NCBI RefSeq assembly: GCF_021869535.1
Contig: NW_026262679.1
Coordinates: forward strand, 78,551,143 to 78,615,142
DNA: 64,000 nucleotides
Origin: Mytilus californianus
Lineage: Eukaryota > Mollusca > Bivalvia > Mytilida > Mytilidae
Direction of reading: 5' to 3'
Shown one piece after another: positions 32,802-43,950 of this stretch (position 1 is the first letter of the stretch; each line of letters opens with the position of its first letter). The notes beneath the pieces were generated by a model. That model had not been told where the DNA came from. It saw nothing but the letters and a program-made list of their open reading frames with translations, and ran no database searches. A program made the translations under genes and the position numbers.

Positions 32802-33472
32802 CAGTCAGGGGTACTACTTGTACAAGTAATTTTTATTTACTTGAAGAAGTAATTATAATATACTTATATAAGTAAATTTGTAGGATACTTATACAAGTGT
32901 ATTTTATTTACTTGTATAAGTAAATTATTTTTTGGCCTAGTTATGTCCCTTAGACATTCAGATTTTTTTACTTATACAAGTTAAAAAGTCATCCTATCTT
33001 CTTTTCTTGAATTCTTAGAACTTCTTTGCTCTAACAGAATTTTGAATTGTCTGTCCTTTGCAGATGTCTTGACTATTCATTTAAGTGTAATTCATGGACA
33101 ATGAAAATCTCATTTGTCTGTTATCTTTAGAACACTGCTCATTTACAAGCCCCCAAGGAGCAATTTTTGAAGGCCTTGCGCATTATACTTAAGATCTTTG
33201 CTCAATCAGTTTCTTTGTTGAATTAATGAGATGAAACATTGAACTCTTATCAAAAATTATGAGCTAACCTGAGAAAAATTATTAAAGGCATGATTTTTCA
33301 TCTCAAAACTTGAGAATTTTTGTGGGATTGTAAAAAAAATTTACTTATACAAGTAAATTTTTTAGAAAATTAAGGGGAGATTATTCAAACAATATAATTA
33401 ACTTGTATAAGTATATTTTATTTACTTCTAAAAGTAAATAAAGATTACTTGTACAAGTAGTACCCCTGACTG
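32802..33472. mobile_element. Palindrome-packed TIR transposon with 5-bp target duplication
   Basis: The ends CAGTCAGGGGTACTACTTGT (32802) and its complement (ending 33472) belong to inverted repeats that stay similar over about 75 bp. Perfect TCACT duplications flank it (32797-32801 and 33473-33477). The terminal ~150 bp on each side hold ten copies of a 12-bp palindrome of the type ACTTGTACAAGT, ACTTATACAAGT or ACTTGTATAAGT. The ~370-bp middle is unique and non-coding. Dense subterminal palindromes suggest binding sites for a transposase supplied elsewhere. The superfamily is not clear: a 5-bp duplication with this terminus does not match the common classes I know. Confidence 0.85.
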
Positions 33473-34064
33473 TCACTATACCTCTCTATCATGTCTATGG
33501 GGATACCCTTTCAATGAAATAAATTACAAAAGATGTATTTCATTCATAATGTCATGGCATTTTTTAAAAGATACCACAACTATCATGACTATACCCCCAG
33601 ATTTTTTTTACAACCCTTTTCTTTTTTTTTCAAAATGAGTGTAACCATCTGGTAACTTAGAATCATCAAACTCGATCAATTTTAGCGTTAACAAATACAA
33701 GAATATCTTAATATTTGTCTTGTCTGTGACGAAAGAAGCAGAATGCAAGACAAAGGGATAACTATCTGGCCTCAGCGGCTTTGTAAACTATTCAAGCGCT
33801 GTTCCTTTGCTTATTGTGTGTTTTTTAGTGCATGTACTGATTTTGTGTCATGAATGGATACCCTATATCCTTTGTTTTTCTATTATTTGTCTAAAGCTTT
33901 ATATTTCAGAAGGTAGAAGACCAGTAGTTGCTTCATACTTGTACGAAGATGCCTTATGTTACAAAAGTTTCCGTCTGTCATAAACCCATTGTCCTTGGCC
34001 TGATTTTCATGGTTCAGCGACTGCTTGAAAAACAAATATAGTTTTTTTGTCATGTGAAATATTC

Positions 34065-34690
34065 ACTTATTATGAGTAATAGGTGTAGGTCTGTTTCTCT
34101 AGAAGGTTTCATCTGAACTTGATCTCATTTTCATAGTTCATTGGTCAATGTTAAGTTTTCATGGTTTTGTCTGTTTATCAGATTATTATTACATGCAACA
34201 GGTTAACTATATTTGATTTATAGAATGATAGTAAGGTGTAGATGTCTGTCTGCAAGATTCATCTGACCTTGACCTCATTTTCATGGTCCATTATTCAATT
34301 TTAAGTTTTCATGGTTACATTTGTTTCTCAGATACTATAATTAATAAGTCGACTATATTTGGTGTATAGAATGGTTGCATGGTGTACATGTCTGTCTGGC
34401 AGGGTCCATCTGACCTTGACCTCATTTTTTATAGTTCATTGGTCAATGTTAAGTTTTAATGGTTTTGTCTGATTGTCAGATATTTGGTGTATGGAATGAT
34501 TGCATTTTGTTTATGCTGTCAGACAGGGTTCATCTGACATTGATCTCATTTTTATGGTTCATTGGTCAGGTTCTATTTTTGTTATTAGGTCTGTTTCTCA
34601 CATGTGTACTATAAACAATAGGCTAACTATATTTGGTGTATATATATAAGGATGTTTGTAAAATGAACATGTCTGTCTGGCAGTAAAACT
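34065..34690 (+). repeat. ~150-bp tandem array (CATCTGACCTTGACCTCATT)
   Basis: Units with CATCTGAMCTTGACCTCATT, GGTTCATTGGTCAATGTTAAG and ATGTCTGTCTGGCAG occur near 34109, 34260, 34409 and 34530. Related lines lie at 27255 and 52905-53105. The flanks 33478-34064 and 34691-35448 hold nothing I recognise. Confidence 0.75.
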
Positions 34691-35579
34691 TTCATATTTC
34701 ACACTTTCATCATAAATTCATGATAAATATTTATATAAGTACTATTAAAGTAGGTGATGAGACATTTCAGCATGTACACTCTTGTTAACTAAAATACAGG
34801 TACGGCAATTTCTGGATTTAGACATTTAGATTGAATACCACATTCATTTAAAAATGATACAGTTTATTATCATTGTCATTCAAATGACCTGAACCAATGT
34901 CTGATGTTTTGTCTTTATTTAATGTATACCATTGTTAGGTAAAGGTTGACCAGGAATGGTAGACAGGAGTTCACGACAGGTTTTAGAGTAGTGAACTTCA
35001 CCAGGTACACTAGAAGTTTATCATAGACAATTTTTGTGTGTCGGTTTTGCTTCTTAAGTTGCTTCATCTTAGGAATAAGTTTTTTACATCTTTTATTATT
35101 TCCCATAGATACTGTTAATAGAAAGAGAATTGCGGTTCAATTGATTTATATGCAGCCGCTTTGTTTACAGACAGAAACAGAAAATAGAAAAAAAATATTC
35201 AGCACAATAAGATCTAAAAATAAATTAAAGGCCAAAATTGTAAACTTCTTGTATAAGTTATTGCCTCTGAATGGCGATTTTTTTGTACTTTTGTTGAACA
35301 TTAGTAAAATGTTAGAATCTCAAAATGGCAGAAATGATCAGTTAATAAGATTTATATGTAAGTCATTACTGGGGAAATCGTAAGTGGACTCCTTATAGGA
35401 GTAATTGCCCTTGAATGATATTTTTTACCCCTTCTTTGTTTTGTTTTTATACGACCGCAAAAAAATTTTTGTGGTCGTATATTGGTATGACGTTGGCGTC
35501 GTCGTCGTCTGGCGTCGTCCGGCGTCGTCCGAAGACACATTGGTTTTCGCACTCTAACTTTAGTTAAAGTGATTTGATC

Positions 35580-36455
35580 TCTATGAAATTTTACCACAAG
35601 GTTCAATACCACAAAAGGAAGGTTGGGATTGATTTTGGGGGTTATGGTACCAACAGTAAAGGAATTAGGGGCCAAAAAGGGGCCAAAAATAAGCATTTTT
35701 GTAACTTCCAGACATAACTTGTGTGTTAGTGTATTGATCTCTCTGACATTGTACCACAAGGTTCCATATCACAAAAGGAATGCTGGGATTGATTTTGGGG
35801 GTAATTGCCTCAAAATATTAGGAATTAGGGGCCAAAAAAGGGGCAAAAAAACAAGCATTTTTCTAGTTGCATGACAATAACTTGTGTGTTAGTGCATGGA
35901 TCTTTCTGAAATTGTACTACAAGGTTCCATATCACAAAGGAAAAGCTGGAATTGAGTTTGGGGGTAATTGCTGAAACGTTTAGGAATTGGGGGCCAAAAA
36001 GGGGCCAAAAATAAGCATTTTTCTAGTTTCCAGACAATAACTTGTGTTCAAGTGTATGGATCTCTCTGAAATTGTACTGCAAGGTACCATACCACAAAGG
36101 GAAGGCTGGAATTGATGATGGGGGTAATTGCCTCAATATTTTAGGAATTAGGGGCCAAAAAGGGGCAAAAAACAAGCATTTTTCTAGTTTCAGGACAATA
36201 ACTTGTGTGTAAGTGTATGGATCTTTCTGATATTGTACTACAAGGTTCCATATCACAAAGGGAAAGCTGGGTTTGAGTTTGGGGGTAATTGCCCTAATTG
36301 TTTAGGAATTTGGGGCCAAAAAGGGGCCAAAAAACACATTTTTCTAGTTTCCAGACAATAACTTATGTTCAAGTGTATGGATCTCTCTGAAATTGTACTG
36401 CAAGGTACCATACCACAAAGGGAAGGCTGGGATTGAGTTTGGGGGTGATGAATCA
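35580..36455 (+). repeat. Module M1 tandem array, 161-bp period
   Basis: GGGGCCAAAA starts at about 35667, 35827, 35989, 36151 and 36312, a period of 160-162 bp. Each unit also holds AAGGTTCCATATCACAAA and CAAGCATTTTTCTAGTTTC. Confidence 0.85.
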
Positions 36456-36644
36456 TAAGGGGGTTCAAAAAATTTGGGGGGGGGGATTTTTTTTTTTTCC
36501 TTTTTTTTCTTTTTTTCCTTTTTTTTTTCTTTTAAAATTTTCCATTTTAAGTTGGTTATTTCTGATTTATATTTAAAAGCAAATAATAATGATATGGTAG
36601 GAGATACACACCAAACAGGATGTGTAAATTATTATATAATAAGT

Positions 36645-36900
36645 ATTGTGCAATAGCAAGAAATTTTCAATTGCACAGTATTGCACAATAGCAAGAAATC
36701 TTCAATTGCACAGTATTGCGCAATAGCAAGAAATCTTCAATTGCACAGTATTGCGCAATAGCAAGAAATCTTCAATTGCACAGTATTGCACAATAGCAAG
36801 AAATATCCAATAGCACAATATTGCGCAATAGCAAGAAATTGTCAATTGTACAGTATTGCGCAATAGCAAGAAATATTTAATTGCACAGTATTGTGCAAAA
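36645..36900 (+). repeat. Module M2 minisatellite (about 38 bp)
   Basis: Seven units of ATTGCGCAATAGCAAGAAAT followed by CTTCAATTGCACAGT; inverse to the array in A1 because A1 is reversed. Confidence 0.85.
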
Positions 36901-36954
36901 GAAGATACTTCGTATAAATTGCTTATTTCTTGACCAATTTCAATGGGGTTTTAT

Positions 36955-37550
36955 TCTTGAATTCTTGGGGTTCTTTAATATGCTGAATCTAACCGTGTAT
37001 TTAGTTTTTGGATTTTGGGCCCCGTTTTTAAATTGGTCCACATTGAGGTCCAAAGGGTCTAAAATTAAACTTTGTTTGATTTCATCAAAAAATGAATTAT
37101 TGGGGTTCTTTGATATGCCGAATCTAACCGTGTATTTAGATTCTTAATTTTTGGTTCCGTTTTCAAATTGGTCTACATTAAGGTCCAAAGGGTCCAAAAT
37201 TAAACTTAGTTTGATTTTAACAGAAATTGAATTCTTAGGGTTCTTTGATATGCTGAATCTAACCATGTATTTAGATTTTTGATTATGGGCCCAGTTTTCA
37301 AGTTGGTCCAAATCGGGGTCCAAAATTAAACTTTGTTTGATTTCAACAAAAATTGAATATATGGGGTTCTTTGATATGCTGAATCTAACCATGTATTTAG
37401 ATTTTTGATTTTTGGGCCCCGTTATCAACTTTGTCCACATTGAGGTCAAAAGGGTCCAAAATTAAACTTTGTTTGATTTCATCAAAAATTGAATTCTTGG
37501 GGTTCTTTGATATGCTGAATCTAACCATGTATTTAGATTTTGGATATTGG
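36955..37550 (+). repeat. Module M3 tandem array (about 135 bp)
   Basis: TGCTGAATCTAACC-type lines at about 36981, 37116, 37251, 37377 and 37513. ORFs of 88 and 101 codons on opposite strands are repeat translations. Confidence 0.85.
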
Positions 37551-37755
37551 ACCATAATAGGTGAATGTCCAATTTAAAATTTTTAAGTTCTTAGACCACA
37601 TTCATTCTGTGTCAGAAACCTATGCTGTGTCAAATATTTAATCACAATCCAAATGCAAAGCTGTATCAAGCTTGAATGTTGTGTCCATACTTGCCCCAAC
37701 TGTTCAGGGTTCGACCTCTGCGGTCGTATCAAGCTGCGCCCTGCGGAGCATTTTA

Positions 37756-38510
37756 TTTTGCTATAATCTAATAGTTATTGAAAAGTGAATATGATAAAAA
37801 AAATTTAAAAAAAGCAAGATCTGCAGTTAAGTCAAAGGGGCTTAAGTAATTAGTGTACTCCTTTAATTGTCCTTAATTATTGACAACTGTTTGCTCATTG
37901 TATTGCAGGTTTTTTGGTTTTTTTTAGAGGACTATAGTAAAAAGAGAGGAACTGTAAAAAGACAAAAATAATCAGCAAAATTTAACCCTATAGATAATAG
38001 ATATGTCCAGAAATAAAAACAACATATCAGAATTTGTAACCACTATATGATAATGGTTACGCTATATAACAAGAGTGAAAAACTAGAATCCAATATAATA
38101 CCAGGTGGGCAACACTGGCTCAATGGAGCCTCTAGTTTTTATATACACAAACAGTATTTTTTCCTACTTTTTATTACATTTCTTTAAATGCCAAAAATTT
38201 GCCACATGTAAAACAAATTATACGGAGCACATCTGAATAAATTTTTTCAAAATATACATTAAAAATCTTCTTTTGAACATTTAAAATAAAGTAGTTGATA
38301 TGTTTTGATGAAACAGTGTAATTCTAAATACATAATTATTATTTCATAATGAATGTATGAAATATATAAAATTGCAACATATTGAGAAAATTTATAATCC
38401 AGTTCTGTATTAGATACAGAACAAAGGTAACAAAAAAAAACTGGCTGGTTACAACAGTTGCCGTATAGTTTTCCGCACAAGTAGTCAGGTCAAGTCCGAG
38501 GCGATAACTA
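37756..38510. other. No recognised feature
   Basis: AT-rich sequence with no repeat copy or supported ORF; a 73-codon minus-strand ORF at 38259-38480 has no motif. Confidence 0.4.
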
Positions 38511-38895
38511 GGTGTAATACCACAAAATCACGTCACATCCGGTTGCATATGAAAAAGGGTTCGAAAAAAAATATTCCCTTGAATTTGACAGCTGTAGGAA
38601 ATTAATCATACATTTCATTGCAGTAAAAAATTTCTGAGTCATAAACATATATCTTGGGTGTTTCAGAGCACCATTATTTTTTTATTTGGTGTTTCTATAG
38701 AATATTTTGGAAACTTGAGGTTACATGGTTACTAAAGCTTGTACACAGGAAAAAAAGGGGTGAAAATTTGATTGGTTAACTTCCAGTGAAGGTTACATTT
38801 TCTTATATGCAATGAAATGTTATGTGAAGTTTTGTCTATAGTACTGGACAGGATAAAATTTTACTCATACCAAGTATTTCTTTATTTGAAACAAG

Positions 38896-40540
38896 TGTGG
38901 ACACAGATCAGTGTGGATGGTATGTTTGGATGTTTGATAGTATTTTCTGACAAAAAGAGTTCTCTGGTTTTTCCACATAAGGTTCTATGTTGAAATGTTG
39001 TGCACAGTGACAGACAACCTGTACCAATCACTGAAAATAGCAGTGTCTTTTATTTAATATTGAGTGTTCATGACTGTCATGGAGGAGACATTAATTTAAA
39101 TCAGTGCCGACCGTTCATAGATTTTATTTAGCTAGACATTGCTTTTAATATCAAATCTACATCTTGGCCAACATACTATGAGTGCTTCATGTATTTAATA
39201 TGTACATTCCATGAAACTTGAAAAAAAGGCAGGACAGAAGTTTTGAGTAAAAAGGCAGGATGAGCAACTTGGCAAAAAAAAATGCAGGATGACAAATTAT
39301 GTATAAAAAGTCAGGATAAACTAATAATAAAAAAAACAGGACCGAATAAAGTGAAAAATAAAAAGGCAGGACCGAGATTACAACTAAAAAAAAAATGCAG
39401 GACACAATTTTTCATCCTAGCCCCCCCCCCCCCCCACTTAATACACTTAGAAAAAAAAAATAATTTATACTTACTAACATTACCGGTATGTATAGTAAGT
39501 GAATGATCATTTACACTCAGGACTCATCAGCAGGCTGCACAGATGTTTAAAAAACCACCTAGCATTTGGCTTCTGAACAAAAAATGTTTGGTTCAAGTGT
39601 AAATAAAATGCTTTAATCTCCCCTTAAATACTTACATTTAATGGACAGTACAACTCCTTGTAATCATCTTACCTTACAGCAGATCATGTGTCAGTTGTCT
39701 GTCAAATCTTTATTTCACAAAGAATGCATTTGCATAACAATGAACTGAGCTCAAAGCAAAGCTGACTTTAATAATACACTTAGACAAAAAGCTCAATCCA
39801 GTGATATACTTTGTAATAGAGGACTGTCATGAACATTCACCCATCACAACCACCTCTATGATCTAACAAATATGCCAAACTACATGGATCAGATGTCCTG
39901 AAAAAGACATGTATATTTTTAATATTATATATATGTTTCCCAGTTAAACATACAAAGTTGTGGTAAAACATTCAGTTTCTAGCAAGTAGTCCATGCACTA
40001 ATTAATAATATATGCTGAGTGCCCCTCTTTTTGAAATAAGAACATACTTCCACCTTATCATTGTAAACAGGTGATTGACATACATTAAAACTATAAAATG
40101 TTATCTTTCAGCGTCTTAATTTACCATCACAACTGAATCAATATATATACATATATAAGACTTGGATTGACGTCCAGCTGTCTCTAACCAACCCCCATTC
40201 CTGAAGTCGACATGCAAATCTGACGTCATAATAAAATAAGATTTCAAATCTACATGTATGACCAATATTATATATATCCTTGAAATAGACATCTTTATTG
40301 TTGTTCTCAAAATAATGTCCCAATAGTATTGGCTTCTCTAATTGATGTCTTTTTTACAGAATAGCCACACTGAAATCAATTAAGTCTTTAATTTAAGTTT
40401 TATAAGAATGTAAGGTTGAACCTAAAACTTAATAAACTGCTTGGCTGAGCGCAGCTGGATTATAACGCCCGCAAATGTCCAACCCTGAACAGTTGGGGCA
40501 AAGATGGACACAATATTGAAGCTTGATGCAGGTCTGAATT
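38896..40540. mobile_element. 1.65-kb insert flanked by a 19-bp direct repeat
   Basis: TTTCTTTATTTGAAACAAG stands at 38877-38895 and again at 40541-40559. The other copy of the duplication has it once (from about 43992). The insert begins TGTGGACACAGATCAG and its right end is a reversed family A 3' segment (40436-40535, with CCCTGAACAGTTGGGGCAAA). It also contains a family C-like stretch (39212-39434). A long target duplication suits retroposition; a recombination origin is also possible. Confidence 0.55.
39212..39434. repeat. Family C-like repeat without clear TIRs
   Basis: GGCAGGACAGAAGTTTTGAG, GGCAGGATGAGCAACTTGG and a poly-C run (39421-39436) parallel the interior of 29022-29303. Confidence 0.6.
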
Positions 40541-40679
40541 TTTCTTTATTTGAAACAAGGATAAATTCTGCACAATTTTTTGAAAAGTGCAAATTTAACA
40601 AAGACTAATAGGGGAAAAACAATGGTGGTACAATGTATATTACACCTATTATGGAAAGTTGCACATGCACTTTTTACCT

Positions 40680-42065
40680 TGTGTGTCTACTCTCATTTGT
40701 TAAAATGTCATGCTATTTAAGTGAAATATTAAAGAAATGAAATATTCTGAGTGGATTGAGTCTCAAAAACACATTTTATGAGAAAATTGCCTTGAAATAG
40801 GACTGAGGCGTAACCTGAATATTAGTAGACAGAGCAAGTCATACTCAGTGTTTTGGAGAGCTTTTTCTGACTTTATCTCCTTATTTCTTATTTTTTGCTC
40901 TAATGGAAAACGTATTCCTATGTGATACTTTAATAAATATATTGTTGTAAGTAAATGGGGCAATATGCGCAATTATTTCTCCATAGGCGGTAATGGTAAC
41001 GTTTTCTTCTGTAGCTGAGGCTCAGTCCATATTGTAAACTTGGATATGTTTGAAGGCTCGTTTCGAAGCTGAGACATTTTCACATATGTGGTTAAATATT
41101 CGGGGTGTGAAGTGTGATTCATTTTTCTGTAAATTAGCATACCCCGAAAATCCTTTCGTGATGCGGCTCTTCCTGGTAAAAAAATCCCTTTTTTCACACT
41201 ATAAATTCTTTGAAAATTTAATACTTTGAATACATTTAATAACTCCATAGTTTTTACACATTTATTCTATGGTCCTCTACTTTCCAAATCAACACAAATG
41301 GTCAAGCTCAGTCACTTGTTAAAAATAGAAACATGTCCAATATCACTACACAGAGATTTTTTGTTTACACACAAATTTTGTGTTCCTCAGTTTGAGGTGC
41401 ATTAGGGATATTGACCCAAATGAAATTATGTCTGAAGCAGTAACAATAAATTATTCACTAAAAGGGAAGCTTTTTATGTCCCTCTCTGGAACGCAGCGTA
41501 AATTTAAGTTTTACATAAGGACTTATTGAAACGTATATATATATATATATATATAATACCTCCATAGAGTCGGTAAACTTTTATATGGATAGTTCATTCA
41601 GCTTGAATACTTCAATTACTCATTTATTATCACATTTTTTTCTTAAATGTGTGAAAGTTACCCCAAAAATTTTTATTTATTGGCCTAAAAAATTGAAATT
41701 TTGAAGAAATGAGAGGTATTAATGGATCAAAAGGGACCTTAAAATGAAGACAAAGATCGAGGTCCATTGGTGATATTTATCATCCTAGAATCATCTTTTG
41801 TATCATATTAAACTGTTTGTAGGCAGATGAGATAAATATTTGATCATTTATTGGTCCACACTATATTCTATTATGATGCAGCTTGATTTGGATTTTTCGA
41901 AAAAATTTAGCTTGAATCACTGTAGATGTCGTCTTATATTATACTAGATTTTTCTCAAACTACTGAACTGATTATGACAAAACCTGATGGTAATACTTGA
42001 AATACCCAGTATTACAAAGGAAAAAAATCACATTCAGTTTATTCAACCAAAAATTTGTCTTCTTT
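40680..42065. other. No recognised gene; AT microsatellite
   Basis: AT repeat at about 41537-41555. A 91-codon minus-strand ORF at 40973-41248 (ending ..PLPPMEK) has no recognisable motif. No repeat family identified. Confidence 0.35.
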
Positions 42066-42257
42066 AGGTGTAATACCACCAAATCATAGAACGTCACATC
42101 CAGTTGCATATGAAAAAGTGTCGAAAAAAAAATTCTCCCTTGATTTTGACATCTATATATATATATATATAGGAAAGTAATCATCAATTTCATTGCAGTA
42201 AAAAAAATTCTGAGTCATAAACATATATCTTGGGTGTTTCAGAGCACCTTTATTTTT

Positions 42258-43736
42258 ATACGACCTCAAAAAAAAAGTCGTATATTGGTATGACGTTGGC
42301 GTTGTCGTCCGAAGACACATTGGTTTTCGCACTCTAACTTTAGTTTAAGTGAATGGATCTCTATGAAATTTTACCATAAGGTTCAACACCACAAAAGGAA
42401 GATTGGGATTGATTTTGGGGGTTATGGTACCAACAGTTAAGGAATTAGGGGCCAAAAAGGGGCTAAAAAAAAGCATTTTTGTAACTTCCAGACATAACTT
42501 GTGTGTTAGTATATGGATCTCTCTGACATTGTACCACAAGGTTCCATATCACAAAGGGAATGCTGGGATTGATTTCGGGGGTAATTGCCTCAAAATTTTC
42601 ATGATAAAACAAGGAATTAATTGAATCCGAAATAATTATATATTATGGAATATGTGATAACCTTGTGTATGTTGTTCTAAGCCTTACTTATAGTAAAAAA
42701 AATAAAAACAGACATGAATTTTATAAAGTATTTCCTTAGACTAGTATTCTTCATAATGTCATGCAAATAAGTAGTTTAGGCTGTCATTGATGGTGAACTA
42801 ACCCTTAGCCAAGGTTATCACATATTCCATAATATATAATTATTCCGGTTTCAATTAATTCCTTGTTATAATAACTTGTGTGTAAGTGTATGGATCTTTC
42901 TGAAATTGTACTACAAGGTTCCATATCACAAAGGGAAAGCTGGAATTTGGGGGTAAGATCAAAATGTTCAGGAATAAGGGGTCAAAAATAAGCATTTTTC
43001 TAGTTTCAAGACAATAACTTGTGTTCAAGTATATGGATTTCTCTGAAATTTTACTGCAAGGTACCCTACCACAAAGGGAAGGCTGGGATTGATTTTGGGG
43101 GTAATTGCCTCAAAATTTTGGGAATTAGGGGCCAAAAAGGGGCCAAAAACAAGCATTTTTCTAGTTTCAGGACAATAACTTGTGTGTAAGTGTATGGATC
43201 TTTATGAAGTTGTACTACAAAGTTCCATATCACAAAGGGGAAGCTGGGTTTGAGTTTGGGGGTAATTGCCTTAAATGTTTAGGAATTTGGGGCCAAAAAG
43301 GGGTCTAAAACAAGCATTTTTCTAGAATCCAGACAATAATTTGTGTTCAAGTTTATGGATCTCTCTGAAATTGTACTGCAAGGTACCATACCACAAAGGG
43401 AAGGCTGGGATTGAGTTTGGGGGTGATGAATCATAAGAGGGTTCAAAAAATTTGGGGGAGGGATTTTTTTTTCTTTAAAATTTTCCATTTTAAATTGGTT
43501 ATTTCTGATTTAAATATAAAAGCAAATAATAATGATATGGTTTGAATAGGTAAATTAAAAATTTTTAAGTCCTTAGACCACATTCATTATGTGTCAGAAA
43601 CCTACCCTTGCTGTGTCAAATATTTAATCACAATCCAAATTCAGTGCTGTATCAAGCTTGAATGTTGTGTCCATACTTGCCCCAACTGTTCAGGGTTCGA
43701 CCTCTGCAGTCGTATCAAGCTGCGCCCAGCGGAGCA
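42258..43736 (+). mobile_element. Family A composite repeat, copy A4 (M1 only)
   Basis: 5' hairpin ATACGACCTCAAAAA / AAGTCGTAT, a GTTGGCGTTGTCGTCCGAAG stretch, then M1 units (42340-43440), a T-rich link and the 3' segment, ending GCCCAGCGGAGCA. M2, M3 and M4 are absent. A MITE (42608-42867) sits in an M1 unit. Comparison with the unoccupied site at about 38680 fixes both ends to within a few bases. Confidence 0.75.
42608..42867. mobile_element. 260-bp MITE with 58-bp TIRs nested in A4
   Basis: Left arm 42608-42665 and right arm 42810-42867 are inverted repeats with two mismatches in 58 bp (outer AACAAGGAATTAATTGAA). ATAA flanks both ends (42604-42607 and 42868-42871). The 144-bp interior is non-coding. 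Superfamily not assigned. Confidence 0.75.
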
Positions 43737-43911
43737 TTTTATTTTATTTGGTGTTTCTATAGAATATTTTGGAAACTTGAGGTTACATGGTTACTAAAGC
43801 TTGTACACAGGAAAAAAAAGGGGTGAAAATTTGATTGGTTAACTTCCAGTGAAGTTTATTTTCTTATATGCAATGAAATGTTATGTGAAATTTTGTCTAT
43901 TTAGATATAGG

Positions 43912-43950
43912 AAGATGTGGTATGAGTGCCAATGAGACAACTCTCCATTT
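43912..43950 (-). repeat. Family D tail, reversed (also at 46694-46732)
   Basis: GAAGATGTGGTATGAGTGCC followed by AATGAGACAACTCTCC is only the 3' tail of the family, duplicated with the 2.78-kb unit. Confidence 0.65.

Larger units (their letters stand above)
35449..37750 (+). mobile_element. Family A composite repeat, copy A3 (most complete here)
   Basis: A 5' hairpin of about 16-bp arms (ATACGACCGCAAAAA with TTTTTGTGGTCGTAT, 35449-35480) leads into a GGCGTCGTCGTCGTCTGGCG stretch. Then come M1 units (35580-36455), an AT/T-rich link, M2 minisatellite (36645-36900), M3 units (36955-37550) and the 3' segment with GTTCAGGGTTCGACCTCTGC, ending CTGCGGAGCA. M4 is absent. Short ORFs on either strand repeat with the units and are not genes. 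Confidence 0.75.
38511..40680 (+). repeat. Diverged segmental duplication, copy 1 (with insert)
   Basis: 38511-38895 and 40541-40670 together match 42066-44105. The first copy lacks the family A insertion but carries a 1.65-kb insert of its own (38896-40540), flanked by the 19-bp repeat TTTCTTTATTTGAAACAAG. The shared part includes CATATATCTTGGGTGTTTCA and GGTTACATGGTTACTAAAGC. Confidence 0.75.

Noticed and set aside
36474-36656. ORF rich in phenylalanine
   Set aside because: It comes from a poly-T stretch inside family A copy A3.
41972-42193. Minus-strand ORF of 73 codons with repeated YIYIY
   Set aside because: It is partly a translation of an AT microsatellite.
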